DNA from: JAJRRH01 sp047638815
GTDB lineage: Bacteria > Bacteroidota > Bacteroidia > Flavobacteriales_D > JABDKJ01
Length of the DNA stretch: 64,000 bases
Direction of reading: 5' to 3'
Assembly: GCA_047638815.1 (NCBI GenBank)
Contig: JBLIMR010000001.1
Location: forward strand, 62,001 to 126,000
Positions 7,974-17,349 of this stretch are shown piece by piece. The translations under genes and the position numbers were made by a program. Numbering within the stretch: position 1 is the stretch's first letter; the number at the start of each line of letters is the position of its first letter. The notes beneath the pieces were generated by a model. That model had not been told where the DNA came from and searched no databases. It was given only the letters and a program-made list of their open reading frames with translations.

Positions 7974-8420
7974 ATGATAAGATCCATATATCTTTTAGGC
8001 CTAATTTTCTGTTTATCTGCATGTGCACAAAAAGGCAGTGATGTGGTTAAGGCAGAAGATGCATCAAGTAATAAAGGCTCGATCAATAACACAAATACTT
8101 CTGAGAACCTTGAGCAAGAGTCAGTCCCATATGTAGAAAAATATCCATCTGGAGGAATAAAAATGGAAGGTCAAAAAGTGAATGACCTTAAAGTTGGATC
8201 TTGGGTTTCTTACTATGAAAATGGCGTAAAGTGGAGTGAGGGAGAATATATTAATGGAACAAAGAACGGGAAGTTTAAAGATTATTTCCAAAACGGATTG
8301 TTGCGATATAAAGGGGCGTATGTCAATGACTTAAAACAAGGTCCTTGGTTGTTCTATGACGAAGAAGGTAAAATAATAAAGAGGGTGAGTTATCATCGTG
8401 GAGAGATGTCCGAAGATTAG
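7974..8420 (+). CDS. Lipoprotein with MORN-type (MORN_2) repeats
   Basis: The 148-residue protein starts with a lipoprotein signal (lipobox LSAC, Cys at residue 17), then a low-complexity linker, then about three repeats of the form YPSGG-K-EG / YENGVKWSEGEY / FQNGLLRYKGAY with W[LV]-Y segments between. These match the MORN_2 (YwqK-like) repeat, a beta-rich module thought to mediate contacts. It is expected on the inner leaflet of the outer membrane or the periplasmic face. Specific function is unknown. It sits alone between the polyprenyl synthase gene and dnaG. Confidence 0.85.
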   Translation: MIRSIYLLGLIFCLSACAQKGSDVVKAEDASSNKGSINNTNTSENLEQESVPYVEKYPSGGIKMEGQKVNDLKVGSWVSYYENGVKWSEGEYINGTKNGKFKDYFQNGLLRYKGAYVNDLKQGPWLFYDEEGKIIKRVSYHRGEMSED

Positions 8421-8503
8421 TTTTTCAACAATCCTAACAAACTTTGTGCATTGGATGTGTATTACTCCAATCCGAAAATCATTCAACAAGCGAAGCGAAG
8501 CTT

Positions 8504-8511
8504 TAAATTTG
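8504..8511 (+). promoter_or_regulatory. Candidate -7 promoter element for dnaG
   Basis: TAAATTTG is a perfect TAnnTTTG, 32 bases before the dnaG ATG. No good TTTG lies 19-21 bases upstream. Confidence 0.4.
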
Positions 8512-8543
8512 CGTAGGATAACCCCGTTCCAATTTCCCCATAG

Positions 8544-10487
8544 ATGATACCTAAAGATACAATTGATGAAATTTTTAACCGCGCCTACATTGAGGAGGTG
8601 GTTAGTGATTTTGTCAGTCTTAAAAAGCGAGGTAGTAACTTCATGGGCTTATGTCCATTTCATAACGAGAAGACACCCTCTTTTACCGTTTCTCCAGCAA
8701 AAGGAATTTATAAATGTTTCGGTTGTGGTAAGGGCGGAAACTCCGTGAACTTTGTCATGGAACATGAACATGCCACTTATCCGGAGGCATTAAAATATTT
8801 AGCCAAAAAATATAGTATTGACGTCCAGGAAGAAGAGCAAAGCCCCGAGCAAGTTCAAGCGGCCAATGAGCGGGAGAGCCTGCATCTGATCAATGCATTC
8901 GCTGCGCAGTATTTTGTGAATAGCATGACGTTGACTGAAGAAGGAAAATCTGTTGGGCTTAGTTATTACAAAGAGCGTGGCTATAGGACTGATACGATTG
9001 AGAAATTCATGTTGGGATATAGTCCCGAAAAAGAAAAAAGTTTAACAAAGACAGCTCTTGATAAGGCCTATAAGATCAATTATTTACTTCAGTTGGGATT
9101 GAGTAAAAATGGTCATTCGGGCTATTTCGATTTCTTCAAGGGAAGAGTTATTTTCCCCATTAGGAATCTAAGCGGAAGAGTTGTTGGCTTCGGGGGTCGA
9201 ATACTTAGTAGTGAGAAAAAAATCGCAAAATACTTCAACAGTCCAGAGAGTATTGTATACAATAAGAGTAAGATCCTTTATGGGTTATTTGAGAGTAAAA
9301 AAAGGATAGTAGAAAAAGACACCGTATATCTTGTGGAAGGATATACCGATGTAATCTCAATGCATCAAGGGGGTGTTGAAAATGTAGTTTCATCATCAGG
9401 CACATCGCTCACGGAAGATCAAATTCGATTGGTGAGAAGATATACCAAGAACATTGTTGTGGTTTTTGATGGAGATGCTGCTGGATTGAATGCCGCCTTC
9501 AGAGGGATTGATATGTTGTTGGAAGAGGACATGAAGGTCAAGGTGATAGCATTGGCGGAAGGAGATGACCCTGATACATTGGCTCAGAGATTGACCCAAG
9601 AAGAATTGCAAAATTATTTGGATGAAAATGCGAAGGACTACTTCAGTTTCAAAACAAAGATCCTTCTCAAATTAAGTGGTGACGATCCTGCCAAGAGATC
9701 AAATGCAATTAGAGATGTCATAAAAACTCTGGCACTTATTCCAGATAAAATTGAACTCAACCTACAGTCATTAACGTTGAGCCGTGAATTGAATATTAAT
9801 CAGGAGACTCTGCTTTACGAGATTAATAAGCAACTACAGAAAAAGACAAACGATAAGTACAAACAAAGTCGGTATAATCACATGTCGGTCGTGGAGCCTA
9901 AAATGGTTGCTCCTAAACAAAAAACTTCGGTACACAATCCCACCGAAAATCAAGAATGTGATTTAGTTAGAATTTTATTGAATCATGGAACTAAAGCCTA
10001 TACTTTCGAAGTAGAAGATGAAAATGGAGAAGTGACTAAGGAAGATAGCTATGTTGCGCTATATATTATAGAAGAATTATTAAGCAATAAATTGGCTTTT
10101 AGAAATGTGATCTATCAATCTATTTTGGAAAAGTATGTTTTTCATTATCACCAGAATGAGCTAATGACTGCTGAAATGCTCATGAGAGATAACAATCCAG
10201 AAATTTCAAATGTTGTTGCCTCTCTCACCTCTGAAAAGCATGACTTGGGAAATTGGGAGAAACATGGGATATTTATTGAGACGGAAGATTTACAATTGAA
10301 GCGTATGTTGGAATCTTCGATTAACTCTTTTAAGCTTCGAAGGGTCTCGGAATTGATTAAGCAGAATCAACTTAAACTCAAAGATGAGACAGATGATCAG
10401 GAGTGGAAAAAGTGTCTTAAAAAACAAAAGCAGCTAGAGGGCTTAAAAAAGGAATTAAGTAGTTACTTTGGTTCGACAATAATATAG
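8544..10487 (+). CDS. dnaG: DNA primase DnaG
   Basis: DnaG makes RNA primers for replication. The 647-residue protein has the N-terminal CHC2 zinc site (Cys37, His40, Cys58, Cys61), the RNA polymerase core and TOPRIM region with YLVEGYTDVISMHQ and VVVFDGDAAGLNA, and a C-terminal helical region that should bind the DnaB helicase. Length and order are those of standard DnaG. An mscS-like gene begins six bases after the stop. Confidence 0.97.
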   Translation: MIPKDTIDEIFNRAYIEEVVSDFVSLKKRGSNFMGLCPFHNEKTPSFTVSPAKGIYKCFGCGKGGNSVNFVMEHEHATYPEALKYLAKKYSIDVQEEEQSPEQVQAANERESLHLINAFAAQYFVNSMTLTEEGKSVGLSYYKERGYRTDTIEKFMLGYSPEKEKSLTKTALDKAYKINYLLQLGLSKNGHSGYFDFFKGRVIFPIRNLSGRVVGFGGRILSSEKKIAKYFNSPESIVYNKSKILYGLFESKKRIVEKDTVYLVEGYTDVISMHQGGVENVVSSSGTSLTEDQIRLVRRYTKNIVVVFDGDAAGLNAAFRGIDMLLEEDMKVKVIALAEGDDPDTLAQRLTQEELQNYLDENAKDYFSFKTKILLKLSGDDPAKRSNAIRDVIKTLALIPDKIELNLQSLTLSRELNINQETLLYEINKQLQKKTNDKYKQSRYNHMSVVEPKMVAPKQKTSVHNPTENQECDLVRILLNHGTKAYTFEVEDENGEVTKEDSYVALYIIEELLSNKLAFRNVIYQSILEKYVFHYHQNELMTAEMLMRDNNPEISNVVASLTSEKHDLGNWEKHGIFIETEDLQLKRMLESSINSFKLRRVSELIKQNQLKLKDETDDQEWKKCLKKQKQLEGLKKELSSYFGSTII

Positions 10488-10492
10488 TAGCA

Positions 10493-11596
10493 TTGGAAAC
10501 AATAAAAGGCATCTTTCAAAAACCGTTATTTCATATTGGAGAGTATAGTTTCCACCTATATAATCTTCTTCTTTTTGTCCTTACTATTTTTATCGTTCGA
10601 GCCCTTATAAAGCTATTTAGGGTCTTCATAAACAAAACGATAAAAAAGAGAGATTGGATCGATGAAGAAAAAGCAAAGACTATTAATCGAATTGGGAGAT
10701 TTAGCCTAATAATTCTTGGACTTCTCGCTAGTATTTGGAGTCTCAGTCTAGGTCCATTGTATACTGAAATAATGGATTTCAAAGTTATACGTGGAGAACA
10801 CCCAATAGTGCTTCGAAATGTGTTGCTTGCTGTTTTCGTTTTATTTATTTCAATTATGGTCATCCGATTGACCGTGATATTATTGAAAGTTTCGATACGA
10901 AATCACGGGACTGTGGATAGAGGTCGAGAGTTTTCAATAATAAGGTTATATAAGTACTTCGCATATATTGTAGCAGTCATTATAGCGCTATATCTGTCTG
11001 GAGTGAACCTTAGAGGTCTTTTTATTGGATCAGCTGCTTTATTGGTTGGTATTGGATTCGCAATACAACATCTTTTCAGTGATTTTTTCTCAGGCTTTAT
11101 CTTACTTTTTGAAGATTCTTTTGATGTTGGCGATATTATCGAGATGGAAGACGACTTGGTTATGGTTAAAAGAATTGATCTAAGAACATCTCTGGTGATG
11201 AAAAGGGATGGTAATCTTTTGACAATTCCCAATCGATTGTTGACCGATAACAAAATTGTGAACTGGTCTCAGGAGTCCCCATTGACAAGATTCGAAGTGG
11301 GTGTTTCAGTTGCGTATGGCTCCAATCTCGAACTGGTAAAGTCGCTTCTATACCAAACAGCATTAAGTCACCCTGATGTCAATAAAAGCAATCAAATAAT
11401 GGTCTTCTTCGATGATTTCGGAGATAGTGGATTACAGTTCTCCTTATTATTCTGGGCAGAAAAAAAATGGGACAGTAGAGAATTGTTAAGTGATATTAGA
11501 TATGCCGTTGATATCAAATTCAGAGAAAACAAGGTGGAGATCCCATTCCCTCAACGAGATATCAATTTCAGAAATGTTATAAAGGTGGAGAATTAA
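10493..11596 (+). CDS. Small-conductance mechanosensitive channel family protein (MscS)
   Basis: This 367-residue membrane protein has four to five helices and then the MscS pore-lining and beta domain: GSAALLVGIGFAIQHLFSDF followed by ILLFEDSFDVGDIIE and IPNRLLTDNKIVNWS. Such channels open under membrane tension and release solutes at hypo-osmotic shock. The start is TTG at 10493, five bases after the dnaG stop; no in-frame ATG is closer than about 80 codons in. The stop overlaps by four bases with the stop of the convergent gene on the other strand. Confidence 0.88.
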   Translation: METIKGIFQKPLFHIGEYSFHLYNLLLFVLTIFIVRALIKLFRVFINKTIKKRDWIDEEKAKTINRIGRFSLIILGLLASIWSLSLGPLYTEIMDFKVIRGEHPIVLRNVLLAVFVLFISIMVIRLTVILLKVSIRNHGTVDRGREFSIIRLYKYFAYIVAVIIALYLSGVNLRGLFIGSAALLVGIGFAIQHLFSDFFSGFILLFEDSFDVGDIIEMEDDLVMVKRIDLRTSLVMKRDGNLLTIPNRLLTDNKIVNWSQESPLTRFEVGVSVAYGSNLELVKSLLYQTALSHPDVNKSNQIMVFFDDFGDSGLQFSLLFWAEKKWDSRELLSDIRYAVDIKFRENKVEIPFPQRDINFRNVIKVEN

Positions 11597-12063
11597 AATA
11601 TATAGCGGACACTCAATGAGCCGTTATCTCCGTACAAACCATCGTAACCAACAAAGTTTAATGTTGGTTTCCAATCAAGAGAAAGATTTATTGGTGCTTC
11701 TACAAAATTATATTCTATTCCTATTATTCCATCAAGTCCTAGAGCCAATTCACTTTCATGTTTAAAGTCAGAACGTCTGGTTCTATATCCACGATAAGAT
11801 CCTATGTGTGCGCCACCACCAAAATACCAATTGAGGCGATCGACATCAAAAGCATCATAACGGTTAATTTCATACAACCCAGTTAAATTGAATCCATATC
11901 GAAATTCTGCAAGCGCTTCAAAACTGGCATTTTTAGAAATCACCTTTTTAAAGGTTAGGCCCGATCCTAAACCCAATCTTAGACCAATTGCCATATCATA
12001 GTCTTGAGCCTTTGCTCCAAAAGCGAAAACTATAAGTAATACTATTAATAGAGATTTTTTCAT
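11593..12063 (-). CDS. Small outer membrane beta-barrel-like protein of unknown function
   Basis: The 156-residue product has a signal peptide (MKKSLLIVLLIVFAFGAKAQ) and alternating, aromatic-rich strands (RLGLGSGLTFKKV, FGGGAHIGSYRGY, GLDGIIGIEYNF) with a final LSVRYIF ending in Phe, as in small outer membrane barrels. An upstream in-frame ATG at 12099 would put extra residues before the signal peptide and lies upstream of the -7 element, so 12063 is preferred. It may have a structural role; no enzyme motif is visible. Confidence 0.7.
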   Translation of the reverse strand: MKKSLLIVLLIVFAFGAKAQDYDMAIGLRLGLGSGLTFKKVISKNASFEALAEFRYGFNLTGLYEINRYDAFDVDRLNWYFGGGAHIGSYRGYRTRRSDFKHESELALGLDGIIGIEYNFVEAPINLSLDWKPTLNFVGYDGLYGDNGSLSVRYIF

Positions 12064-12082
12064 GTTTGAAATAAATTTGCCA

Positions 12083-12090
12083 CAAAGATA
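12083..12090 (-). promoter_or_regulatory. Candidate -7 promoter element for the small barrel protein
   Basis: On the minus strand this reads TATCTTTG, a perfect TAnnTTTG, 19 bases before the ATG at 12063. No matching -33 TTTG is visible at the usual spacing. Confidence 0.45.
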
Positions 12091-12187
12091 CTTTTTCAAA
12101 AAACCTTTGCGTTACCTTTTGTCACAAATTAACGAAGTAAGGGCTGCTATATTTCAAATTGAATGTAGTCGAATGAGTATACGGAGA

Positions 12188-13102
12188 CTATTTTTCGACT
12201 ACCGCAATCTTTTTGTTAACCAGAAAAACCCCTGCAAGTATTACTACAATGGATAAAATCTGTTTGATGGAGATGAATTCATTATCCAAAATACCCCAAA
12301 AAAGGGCAACAATGGGAATGAGATATGTTACGGATGAAGCGAAAAGAATACTTTCACTCTTCACCAAGTAATTAAATAATACCAAAGCCAAAGTAGTTCC
12401 TATTACGGAAAGGATAACGATGTACCCAAAAGCCATTGAAGCCGATTCGTGGGTTTGTAATATTGTTGTGAAATCAGTGGTTAGTAAATATATAGCACAA
12501 GGTACTGCCATGTATCCAAGAGAAATAGCTGTGATAGTAATTGGCTTTACATTCTTGAGTTTCATTTTCATCATATTTACACTTAAGCCGTAACAGGCCG
12601 TAGCAAAAACTAATAAAAAGCTATAATATCCTACTTTTAACTCTTCTTTAGCGCCAAAATAGATCAGGCCAATCATACCAATAAATCCAATGGCGATACC
12701 CATGACATTGGCCTTAGAAAATTTGACACCAAAAACTAGAACTGCTATAATAAATGCGAATAATGGCGTTGTACCATTAAGCATACCCGCAACAGCACTA
12801 GCAACTTTGGTTTGTGCCAGCGCAAATAAAAATGCAGGGATGGTATTGCCAATGAGGCCAACCATTATAAGCCAGAAATGATCCTTGATTTTTACTTTAC
12901 GGAGCTGGTAGATCGCAATGGGCAGAAGAGATAGCCCCGCTAGAGTAATCCTCAAGGCCCCAACTTGATCCGGTCTGAAGATTACATTCCCGTTGATATC
13001 GAAAAGTCCCCTTTTAATTAGTATAAATGAGCTTCCCCATATTAATGTCAGAACGATCAATAAAATCCAAGAACTTAATTTAACATTATTTTCACTATTC
13101 AT
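12188..13102 (-). CDS. EamA/DMT family transporter
   Basis: The 304-residue protein has ten predicted membrane helices arranged as two EamA repeats, with the family-typical IWGSSFILIKRGL near the start and the second repeat beginning near the middle (LKVGYYSFLLVFATACYGLS). DMT carriers export amino acids, sugars or metabolites; the substrate is not readable. An ATG at 13162 would add 20 basic residues; I chose 13102 because it leaves the usual short cytoplasmic N-terminus. It sits alone on the minus strand. Confidence 0.88.
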   Translation of the reverse strand: MNSENNVKLSSWILLIVLTLIWGSSFILIKRGLFDINGNVIFRPDQVGALRITLAGLSLLPIAIYQLRKVKIKDHFWLIMVGLIGNTIPAFLFALAQTKVASAVAGMLNGTTPLFAFIIAVLVFGVKFSKANVMGIAIGFIGMIGLIYFGAKEELKVGYYSFLLVFATACYGLSVNMMKMKLKNVKPITITAISLGYMAVPCAIYLLTTDFTTILQTHESASMAFGYIVILSVIGTTLALVLFNYLVKSESILFASSVTYLIPIVALFWGILDNEFISIKQILSIVVILAGVFLVNKKIAVVEK

Positions 13103-13238
13103 CCTTTTTATTTTCCGCTTTATCCCGTATTTTTGCTGCGCAGTAAAGGTGATAATTATCATTGAAAGGGATTTTACTTTGAACCTTTTAATTTATTTAA
13201 GGTCACCAGATTAGTTAATTATTATTAAATTGCGCATA

Positions 13239-13721
13239 ATGAGACGGTTTATCCAACTATTATTTTTGTCTTTATTCTTGTACGCTTGTCAAAACGTTGA
13301 TAAAGTGCCTGTTACTGAAACTGATATCTCAGGTCCAGCGGCAAAACAAACAGCAGCAATTGTTGTTGAGGGCATGTCTTGTCAAATGGCTTGTGTGAGT
13401 AGCATAAATAAGACTCTTTCAGCCATGAATGGTGCCAATATGGTTGACATTCACTTCGATGCCGATAGAACATTGGACACGTGCTATATTGATTTTAACG
13501 AACAAATTCTTGATACACAAATGATGGTTGATGCCATTCAAAAGTGCAACGGTGGAGTTTATACTGTTAAAAGTGTGCATGTTACAAATGTTCAACCAAC
13601 AACGGGTCAATCCAAATCCACCTCCGCGAGCAATGTAAAGGTCAACGAAAGAGATAAGGTAAAGTACTCCAAGTTCAATTTCCCAAGCTTACTAGATCTA
13701 GTCAAAAGTGTGGGTTTTTAA
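13239..13721 (+). CDS. Lipoprotein with a heavy-metal-associated (HMA) domain
   Basis: The 160-residue protein has a lipoprotein signal with lipobox LYAC and then one ferredoxin-like HMA fold: the strand AAIVVEGMSCQMACVSSI, a helix, DIHFDADRT.., and MMVDAIQKCNGGVY. The metal loop is C-Q-M-A-C, three residues between the cysteines instead of the canonical two. That form is common in Bacteroidetes HMA lipoproteins. It probably binds copper or a similar metal at the periplasmic or surface side, but no transporter is adjacent. The ATG at 13239 is used; a TTG nine bases upstream is ignored. Confidence 0.82.
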   Translation: MRRFIQLLFLSLFLYACQNVDKVPVTETDISGPAAKQTAAIVVEGMSCQMACVSSINKTLSAMNGANMVDIHFDADRTLDTCYIDFNEQILDTQMMVDAIQKCNGGVYTVKSVHVTNVQPTTGQSKSTSASNVKVNERDKVKYSKFNFPSLLDLVKSVGF

Positions 13722-13783
13722 TCCATTAACGTTAATTTTTTCTTAAAAATGGAATTTCAAATATGTTCGCTTGGGCTATTTTG

Positions 13784-13791
13784 TATATTCG
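13784..13791 (+). promoter_or_regulatory. Candidate -7 promoter element for the TlpA-like gene
   Basis: TATATTCG differs from TAnnTTTG at one position and lies 17 bases before the ATG at 13808. It argues against the earlier in-frame ATG at 13763, which would lie upstream of the transcription start. Confidence 0.38.
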
Positions 13792-13807
13792 CTCCAAATT
13801 ATTTTTC

Positions 13808-15253
13808 ATGAACAATCTTTTTTACCCTTTAGTCTTTCTCGTATTCTCAATAATATCTTGTCAAACGCAAGCAGGAGACTCGACAACTAAGACATCCGCT
13901 GCCGAGGAAACTGAGCAGATAACCCAGTTTGATTATAAAAATGAATTGGGCAATGAAGATATTACCGGACCAATGACCATAAACGGTGTGTTTAAGAATA
14001 AAAACACACTAAGAAATCGATATGTGAGACTATATGAGACTGAAGGTAAGGATATCTTCGTCATTGATAGTGCGCAAGTGATTGAAGGAAAATTCACACT
14101 AAATCCTAAAGAGGTGCATGTTGGATTACATAGGATCGGTATTTTTCCAGATGAACGTCAATTGGGAGAAGTCATTCTGAATCCAAATGAAAAAGAAATC
14201 ACCCTTACATTCAATACCTCAAACTTCAAAGTAGGGATGAGTGCATCAGATTCAAAAGAGAATGAAGGATGGATTAAGTATATGGCTGTCAGAAAAGTTC
14301 ATAAGGCTTTCGTTAAAGAGAATAGAAACAGTGGATTAGAACGACCTGTTAAACTGAAGAGATTGTACGATGCTGAGGCAGAACTTAAGGTAACCGAAGA
14401 TCAAATGGCACAGGAGTATGTAGGAACGTATTTCTCAAAAATGGTGAGGAGATTTCAAAGTGCTAATCGCTGGGATAAGGATGGATATTGGGATGATATT
14501 GATTTTAAAGATCCTAGCTTGATTCGAAGTAGGGTTTTCTCTGATAGAATAATGGACTACATGAGAGTTCATGCAAAAAAAGAAAATACAGACAAAGATC
14601 CGACATTGGGATATTATAATGCGGTGGATGTTATTGCCCAAACGATTAAGGAAGGTGAAAATGACAAGGTATTAGAGTTTATGTTATACACCATGTCCGA
14701 AGGAATGTATTCCAGTGGGCACGAAGATGTAAGTCTATATGTCGTTGAAAATTATTTCTACGGAGACGCATGTGGCGATTCTGAAATTTCAGAATTATTT
14801 AAAAAGAAAGCGGCAGGAGTAAGAAATCTACAAGTAGGAAATAAGCCACCTAATTTTATTGTCCCAGGACATGACGGAAAGTCGGTTGAACTTCAGAAGA
14901 TTATTGATAAAAGTGAATATACATTAGTCCTTTTCTGGGCTTCTTATTGTCATAAATGTGTTGAGGAAATTCCTGAATTGAAGAAACTGTATACGGCATA
15001 CCACGACAATGGATTTGATGTTGTAGGTGTATCGGTCGATCTACAAAAGAATGCTTGGCTAAAAGCCGTTAAGGAAAATGAGTTCGAATGGTATAATTGT
15101 GCTGACATTAAAGGATGGAAGGGTGAAACAGCGAAAGCATATAGAGTTTCTAAAACACCTGCAATGTTTTTAGTAAATAAGAATGGTACGTTGATTATGA
15201 GACCGAAATCGGCTCATCAATTGAAAGCTTTTCTTGACAAGAAATTTAATTGA
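13808..15253 (+). CDS. TlpA/ResA-like thiol-disulfide lipoprotein with an N-terminal DUF4369-like domain
   Basis: The 481-residue protein has a lipoprotein signal (lipobox IISC), an N-terminal beta-rich domain like DUF4369 (GPMTINGVFKNKN to about residue 130), a helical middle, and a C-terminal AhpC/TSA-thioredoxin domain. The redox site is WASYCHKCVEEIPEL with Cys381 and Cys384. Such proteins reduce or exchange disulfides in the periplasm. It follows the HMA lipoprotein, but a separate -7 element suggests its own promoter. A terminator hairpin follows the stop. Confidence 0.88.
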   Translation: MNNLFYPLVFLVFSIISCQTQAGDSTTKTSAAEETEQITQFDYKNELGNEDITGPMTINGVFKNKNTLRNRYVRLYETEGKDIFVIDSAQVIEGKFTLNPKEVHVGLHRIGIFPDERQLGEVILNPNEKEITLTFNTSNFKVGMSASDSKENEGWIKYMAVRKVHKAFVKENRNSGLERPVKLKRLYDAEAELKVTEDQMAQEYVGTYFSKMVRRFQSANRWDKDGYWDDIDFKDPSLIRSRVFSDRIMDYMRVHAKKENTDKDPTLGYYNAVDVIAQTIKEGENDKVLEFMLYTMSEGMYSSGHEDVSLYVVENYFYGDACGDSEISELFKKKAAGVRNLQVGNKPPNFIVPGHDGKSVELQKIIDKSEYTLVLFWASYCHKCVEEIPELKKLYTAYHDNGFDVVGVSVDLQKNAWLKAVKENEFEWYNCADIKGWKGETAKAYRVSKTPAMFLVNKNGTLIMRPKSAHQLKAFLDKKFN

Positions 15254-15272
15254 TACTCACATCAACATTTAA

Positions 15273-15317
15273 AAAGAGAAAACCCCTTAGCTTAATAAAG
15301 TTAAGGGGTTTTCTTTT
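15273..15317. terminator. Bidirectional terminator between the TlpA-like gene and accC
   Basis: An inverted repeat with arms AAAACCCCTTAGCTT and AAGTTAAGGGGTTTT (one mismatch) and a four-base loop AATA. It has A-rich sequence on one side and T-rich on the other, so it can work as a rho-independent terminator for both convergent genes. Confidence 0.9.
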
Positions 15318-15334
15318 ATAATTTTCTTTAGATA

Positions 15335-16675
15335 TTATCTCTTCAATTCGAAATTATCAAGAAATCCGGTGTTGAAGTTTCCTTTTCTGAATTCAGGATC
15401 ATTCAATAGTTGAATATGGAATGGAATGGTTGTGTGAACACCTTCAATAACATATTCATTCAGCGCTCTCAACATTTTGTTGATTGCCTCTTCTCTCGTT
15501 TGAGCAACAGTTATCAATTTTGAGATCATGCTATCATAGTGAGGAGGTATTGTATAGTTTGCATAGACGTGAGTGTCTATACGAACTCCATGTCCTCCAG
15601 GAGCATGATAGGTTGTTATTTTACCGGGACTCGGTCTCCAATCGTTGTATGGATCTTCAGCATTTATTCTACACTGAATAGAATGCTTGGTTGGTTCATA
15701 GTTTTTTCCGCTGATTTTAATACCAGCGGCAACTTTTATTTGTTCCTGTACAAGATCATGATCAATTACTTCTTCAGTAATAGTATGTTCTACCTGTAGA
15801 CGAGTGTTCATTTCCATGAAATAGAAATTTCGATCCTTGTCCACCAGAAACTCTACAGTTCCAACACCTTCATATTTTACAGCAGATGCTGCTTTTACTG
15901 CCGCATCCCCCATAGCCTTTCTCAACTCTTTAGTCATGAATGGTGATGGCGTTTCCTCCACTAGTTTTTGATGTCTTCTTTGAATACTACAGTCCCTTTC
16001 ACTCAGGTGACAGTAGTTTTCGAATTGATCACCTACTATTTGGATTTCTATATGCCTTGGTTCAACAACAAATTTCTCCATATACATATCATCATTTCCA
16101 AAAGCGGCTTTAGCCTCTCTTCTAGTTGATACCCATGCTTCTTTAAGATCCTTATCGTGATGGCATACTTTCATACCCTTACCTCCACCTCCAGCAGTAG
16201 CCTTAAGCATAATAGGGTATTTGATTTTTTTAGCCGCTTTTTTAGCCGCTTCGAATGTTGGAACGATTCCGTCTGACCCTGGAACAGTAGGCACACCAGC
16301 CTTTTTCATCGTTCGAATAGCGGTCGCTTTGTCACCCATATTCGCAATCATCTCTGGAGATGCGCCTATGAACTTGATGCCATTCTCCTTACAAATCTTT
16401 GAGAATTTAGCATTTTCAGAGAGGAACCCGTATCCTGGATGAACAGCATCCGAGTTAGTAATTTCTGCAGCTGCAATTATCGATGGGATATGCAAATATG
16501 ATTCTGAACTTGGAGCTGGGCCAATACAAACAGCTTCATCCGCAAACCTAACATGCAAGCTTTCAGCATCCGCCTTGGAATAAACCGCTACAGTTTTAAT
16601 CCCCATTTCTCTGCATGTACGAATAATACGTAATGCAATTTCACCTCTGTTGGCTATTAATATCTTCTTAAACAT
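15335..16675 (-). CDS. accC: Acetyl-CoA carboxylase, biotin carboxylase subunit AccC
   Basis: AccC carboxylates the biotin on AccB with bicarbonate and ATP, the first half of malonyl-CoA synthesis. The 446-residue protein has the N-terminal FKKILIANRGEIALRIIR, the ATP-grasp glycine loop KATAGGGGKGM, the MEMNTRLQVEHTITEE active-site stretch and RINAEDP. It lies 36 bases after accB on the same strand, and the block ends at the hairpin shared with the convergent TlpA-like gene. Confidence 0.97.
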   Translation of the reverse strand: MFKKILIANRGEIALRIIRTCREMGIKTVAVYSKADAESLHVRFADEAVCIGPAPSSESYLHIPSIIAAAEITNSDAVHPGYGFLSENAKFSKICKENGIKFIGASPEMIANMGDKATAIRTMKKAGVPTVPGSDGIVPTFEAAKKAAKKIKYPIMLKATAGGGGKGMKVCHHDKDLKEAWVSTRREAKAAFGNDDMYMEKFVVEPRHIEIQIVGDQFENYCHLSERDCSIQRRHQKLVEETPSPFMTKELRKAMGDAAVKAASAVKYEGVGTVEFLVDKDRNFYFMEMNTRLQVEHTITEEVIDHDLVQEQIKVAAGIKISGKNYEPTKHSIQCRINAEDPYNDWRPSPGKITTYHAPGGHGVRIDTHVYANYTIPPHYDSMISKLITVAQTREEAINKMLRALNEYVIEGVHTTIPFHIQLLNDPEFRKGNFNTGFLDNFELKR

Positions 16676-16711
16676 AAATCCTAAGATTTAATTATTGATT
16701 GGAGGAATAAA

Positions 16712-17206
16712 TTATGATGGATCTACAAGAAATAGCGGCTGATCATACTCAACAGGTGTTGAATCGTCAACTAATACCTTAACAATAGTACCGCTGATTT
16801 CCGATTCAATCTCGTTGAACAACTTCATCGCTTCAACGATGCAAACCGTAGTCCCTGGTTTTATAGAGTCCCCAACACTAACAAAAGAGTCATCATCTGG
16901 ACCTGCAGATCTGTAAAAGGTTCCAATAATAGGGGACTTAACAGTTATATATTTATCCTCTGCACTCGCTGCTGGTTTTATCTCTTCTTTTGCTACAGGC
17001 GCCACAGCTGCAGGTGCAGGAGCATTAATTGTAGCAGGAGCCATGTTTATTGGCATCTGAGCTGGTATCGTGACAATATCACGGGCCCTATTTGCTCTTT
17101 TCTCTTTTTTTATAGTTATTCTAAATTCCTTTCTCTCAATATCCACTTGAGTTACTGAACTTTTAGAAACAAACTTTATTAGATCTTGAATTTCTTCTAG
17201 GTTCAT
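16712..17206 (-). CDS. accB: Biotin carboxyl carrier protein AccB
   Basis: This 164-residue carrier holds the biotin that moves CO2 from AccC to the carboxyltransferase. The order is an N-terminal helical domain, an Ala/Pro linker at about residues 52-82, and the C-terminal biotinyl domain with EAMKLFNEIES; the biotinylated lysine is Lys128. The start is ATG at 17206 after an A/T-rich 143-base gap from fabH, in which no clear promoter could be assigned. Confidence 0.96.
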   Translation of the reverse strand: MNLEEIQDLIKFVSKSSVTQVDIERKEFRITIKKEKRANRARDIVTIPAQMPINMAPATINAPAPAAVAPVAKEEIKPAASAEDKYITVKSPIIGTFYRSAGPDDDSFVSVGDSIKPGTTVCIVEAMKLFNEIESEISGTIVKVLVDDSTPVEYDQPLFLVDPS

Positions 17207-17349
17207 AAAATTGTGGTTTTAAAATTTCTTGCCTTACAGTAAAAGTAAAAAATTAAATGAAACGTTATTGATCCAGATACTTTTTTGGTGGTTACTTTCT
17301 TTTAAACGGCTAGTATTAAAGTTTTTATAAATAGTTTTTTTTCTTCTTC

